This document shows, one piece after another, positions 5,806 to 6,787 of a stretch of 6,787 nucleotides of DNA (the first letter of the stretch is position 1; every line of letters starts with the position of its first letter). Under the pieces are notes generated by a model. The model did no database searches, was not told the DNA's origin, and worked only from the letters and a program-made list of their open reading frames with translations. A program made the translations under genes and the position numbers. The stretch spans positions 1 through 6,787 of the forward strand of contig JAFMQQ010000172.1 of the NCBI GenBank assembly GCA_017354595.1, read 5' to 3'. Source of the stretch: Micromonosporaceae bacterium. GTDB lineage: Bacteria; Actinomycetota; Actinomycetes; Mycobacteriales; Micromonosporaceae.

Positions 5806-6787
5806 TCACGGCGCGGTCCCCGAGCGCCAGCCCCGGGCCCGGCCCCGCCGCACCACCACGGTCCCGATGGCGACCAGGACCGCCAGCGTGACCATCCCGG
5901 CCGCGAGCCCGAGGCGCAGGCCGGAGAGCTTCGCCGCAACCACCGGCCGCGCACCGGCGACTCCGACCGCCGGCGCCGGGCCGGCCGGCACGGCATCGAC
6001 GCCCTCGGATGCCACCGCGAGGTACGGGTTCACCACGCCCCAACCCAGGCGCGGGTCGCGGCCACCGGCCGCGGCGGGCCGGCCGGCGGTGTGCTCCAGC
6101 CGGGCGATCACCTGGTTCGCCGACAGCGATGGCCGGTACGCCCGCACCAGCGCGGCGGTACCGGCGACGAAGGCGGCGGCGTAGGCGGGGTCGTCGATGG
6201 GCCAGATGTGCCCGACGGCGCCGGTCCTGGTCGGCGCGATACCGACCAGCCCCTGCCCGGGCGCGGCTATGCCGAGGTAGCCGCCGGAGCCCTCGGAGAC
6301 GGGCGCACCGCTCTGGTCGATAGCGCCGACCGCGAGTACGCCCGCGGTGGCGGCCGGGTAGCCGAGCTTCTCCGAGGCGGGTGCGACCAGTACCGCGTCC
6401 GCCGCTCGGGCCACGCCGACCGCGGCGCGTAGCCTGGCACTGTCCACCTTGGACGGCACCACCACGCAGATCACCTTGGCGTGTGCCCGTACCGCTGCCT
6501 CGATCGCCTGGGCGAGCTTGTCGGGGTCGACATCGGAGGAACCGTTGCTGGTCGCCTGCACGTAGCGCACCGCGAGCAGCCGTACCCCCGGCGCGATGCC
6601 GGCGAAGGTGGTGCGCCGGTCCACCCGGGCGCCGATCAGCCCGGCGGCGAACGTACCCCGGCCGTCACAGTCCACTGTGGTCGGTTTGGTGGCGTTGGTG
6701 TAGTCGGGTCCGGCGATGACCTGCTCCCGGCCGAACTGCGCGTTGCTGGTGTCCACGCCGGTGCCGAGCACCGCGACCAGCACGCCG
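5806..6787 (-). CDS. mycP: Mycosin-family (MycP) subtilase with all catalytic residues replaced; membrane-anchored pseudoprotease (5' end outside window)
   Basis: This minus-strand gene encodes 326 visible residues of a mycosin, the S8 subtilase component of ESX systems; the N-terminus lies off the right edge. Fold landmarks are intact and in order: VAVLGTGVD, DCDGRGTFAAG, FAGIAPGVRLLAVR, YPAATAGVLAVGAID, GIAAPGQG and AAFVAGTAALVRAYRP. A Pro/Ala/Val-rich linker is followed by one membrane helix (roughly GLAAGMVTLAVLVAIGTVVV, bases 5853-5911) and a short basic tail, as in MycP. The catalytic residues are gone: Asp of DTG is Gly (6763-6765), His of DGHGT is Arg (6658-6660), the nucleophile Ser of GTS is Ala within DDPAYAAAF (6184-6186), and the oxyanion Asn of AAGN aligns with Glu (6370-6372). 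There are no stops or frameshifts, so this looks like a maintained pseudoenzyme. Family knowledge: mycobacterial mycosins stabilise the ESX membrane complex even when catalytically inactive, so a structural role is plausible. The triad calls rest on alignment by eye to recalled MycP sequences. Confidence 0.9.
   Translation of the reverse strand, partial: GVLVAVLGTGVDTSNAQFGREQVIAGPDYTNATKPTTVDCDGRGTFAAGLIGARVDRRTTFAGIAPGVRLLAVRYVQATSNGSSDVDPDKLAQAIEAAVRAHAKVICVVVPSKVDSARLRAAVGVARAADAVLVAPASEKLGYPAATAGVLAVGAIDQSGAPVSEGSGGYLGIAAPGQGLVGIAPTRTGAVGHIWPIDDPAYAAAFVAGTAALVRAYRPSLSANQVIARLEHTAGRPAAAGGRDPRLGWGVVNPYLAVASEGVDAVPAGPAPAVGVAGARPVVAAKLSGLRLGLAAGMVTLAVLVAIGTVVVRRGRARGWRSGTAP

Noticed and set aside
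4758..5891. A 377-codon plus-strand open frame overlapping the PPE-like gene
   Set aside because: Its translation is an extreme Arg/Gly-rich sequence without domains, while the overlapping frame encodes a WxG and YxxxD protein with a proper ribosome binding site.
5776..6432. Plus-strand open frame opposite the mycosin gene
   Set aside because: It is Arg/Gly/Ala-rich with no recognisable motif, whereas the minus strand encodes a clear subtilase fold.
5806..6787. Calling the mycosin a pseudogene
   Set aside because: There is no stop or frameshift in the visible part, fold motifs and membrane anchor are preserved, and the changes are concentrated at catalytic residues.
1..6787. tRNA/rRNA genes, CRISPR arrays, insertion sequences or attachment sites
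   Set aside because: I saw no cloverleaf, regularly spaced repeat array, transposase motif or flanking terminal repeats on either strand.

Overview
The window is a piece of a type VII secretion (ESX/T7SS) locus from a high-GC actinobacterium. The evidence is very GC-rich DNA, strong purine-rich ribosome binding sites, GTG starts, a single-chain EccC ATPase, Esx-type small helical proteins and a mycosin-like subtilase. The fused EccC, the tandem Esx pair followed by a PPE-like protein, and the frequent CGT-ACC codon pair suggest a filamentous actinomycete, perhaps Micromonosporaceae, rather than a mycobacterium. This genus-level guess is weak.

Layout: bases 1-3215 (+) hold the C-terminal ~1,070 residues of EccC, with all three FtsK/SpoIIIE-type ATPase domains; its membrane-anchored N-terminus lies off the left edge. 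A 106-base gap with candidate promoter and repeat elements leads to two Esx-type proteins of about 100 residues (3322-3648 and 3686-3994), both with degenerate WXG motifs. A 158-base hairpin-rich spacer follows. Next come two closely linked genes: a 185-residue helical-hairpin protein (4153-4710) and a 350-residue PPE-like/WXG100 protein (4714-5766). Each of these carries a YxxxD secretion signal just after its helical part. On the minus strand, and convergent with these, a membrane-anchored subtilase of the mycosin family (5806-6787) runs off the right edge.

Working model: EccC is the motor that recognises and drives export of substrates. The small Esx pair and the 185/350-residue pair are the likely substrates or co-substrates. 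The mycosin would be the membrane-complex-associated subtilase.

The most notable observation is that the mycosin has lost every catalytic residue (Asp to Gly, His to Arg, Ser to Ala, and probably the oxyanion Asn to Glu) while its fold, Pro-rich linker and membrane anchor are intact. It appears to be a pseudoprotease and not a decayed gene. A second notable point is that neither small Esx protein shows an intact WXG or YxxxD/E motif, whereas the downstream pair carries both secretion signals and the only intact WxG.
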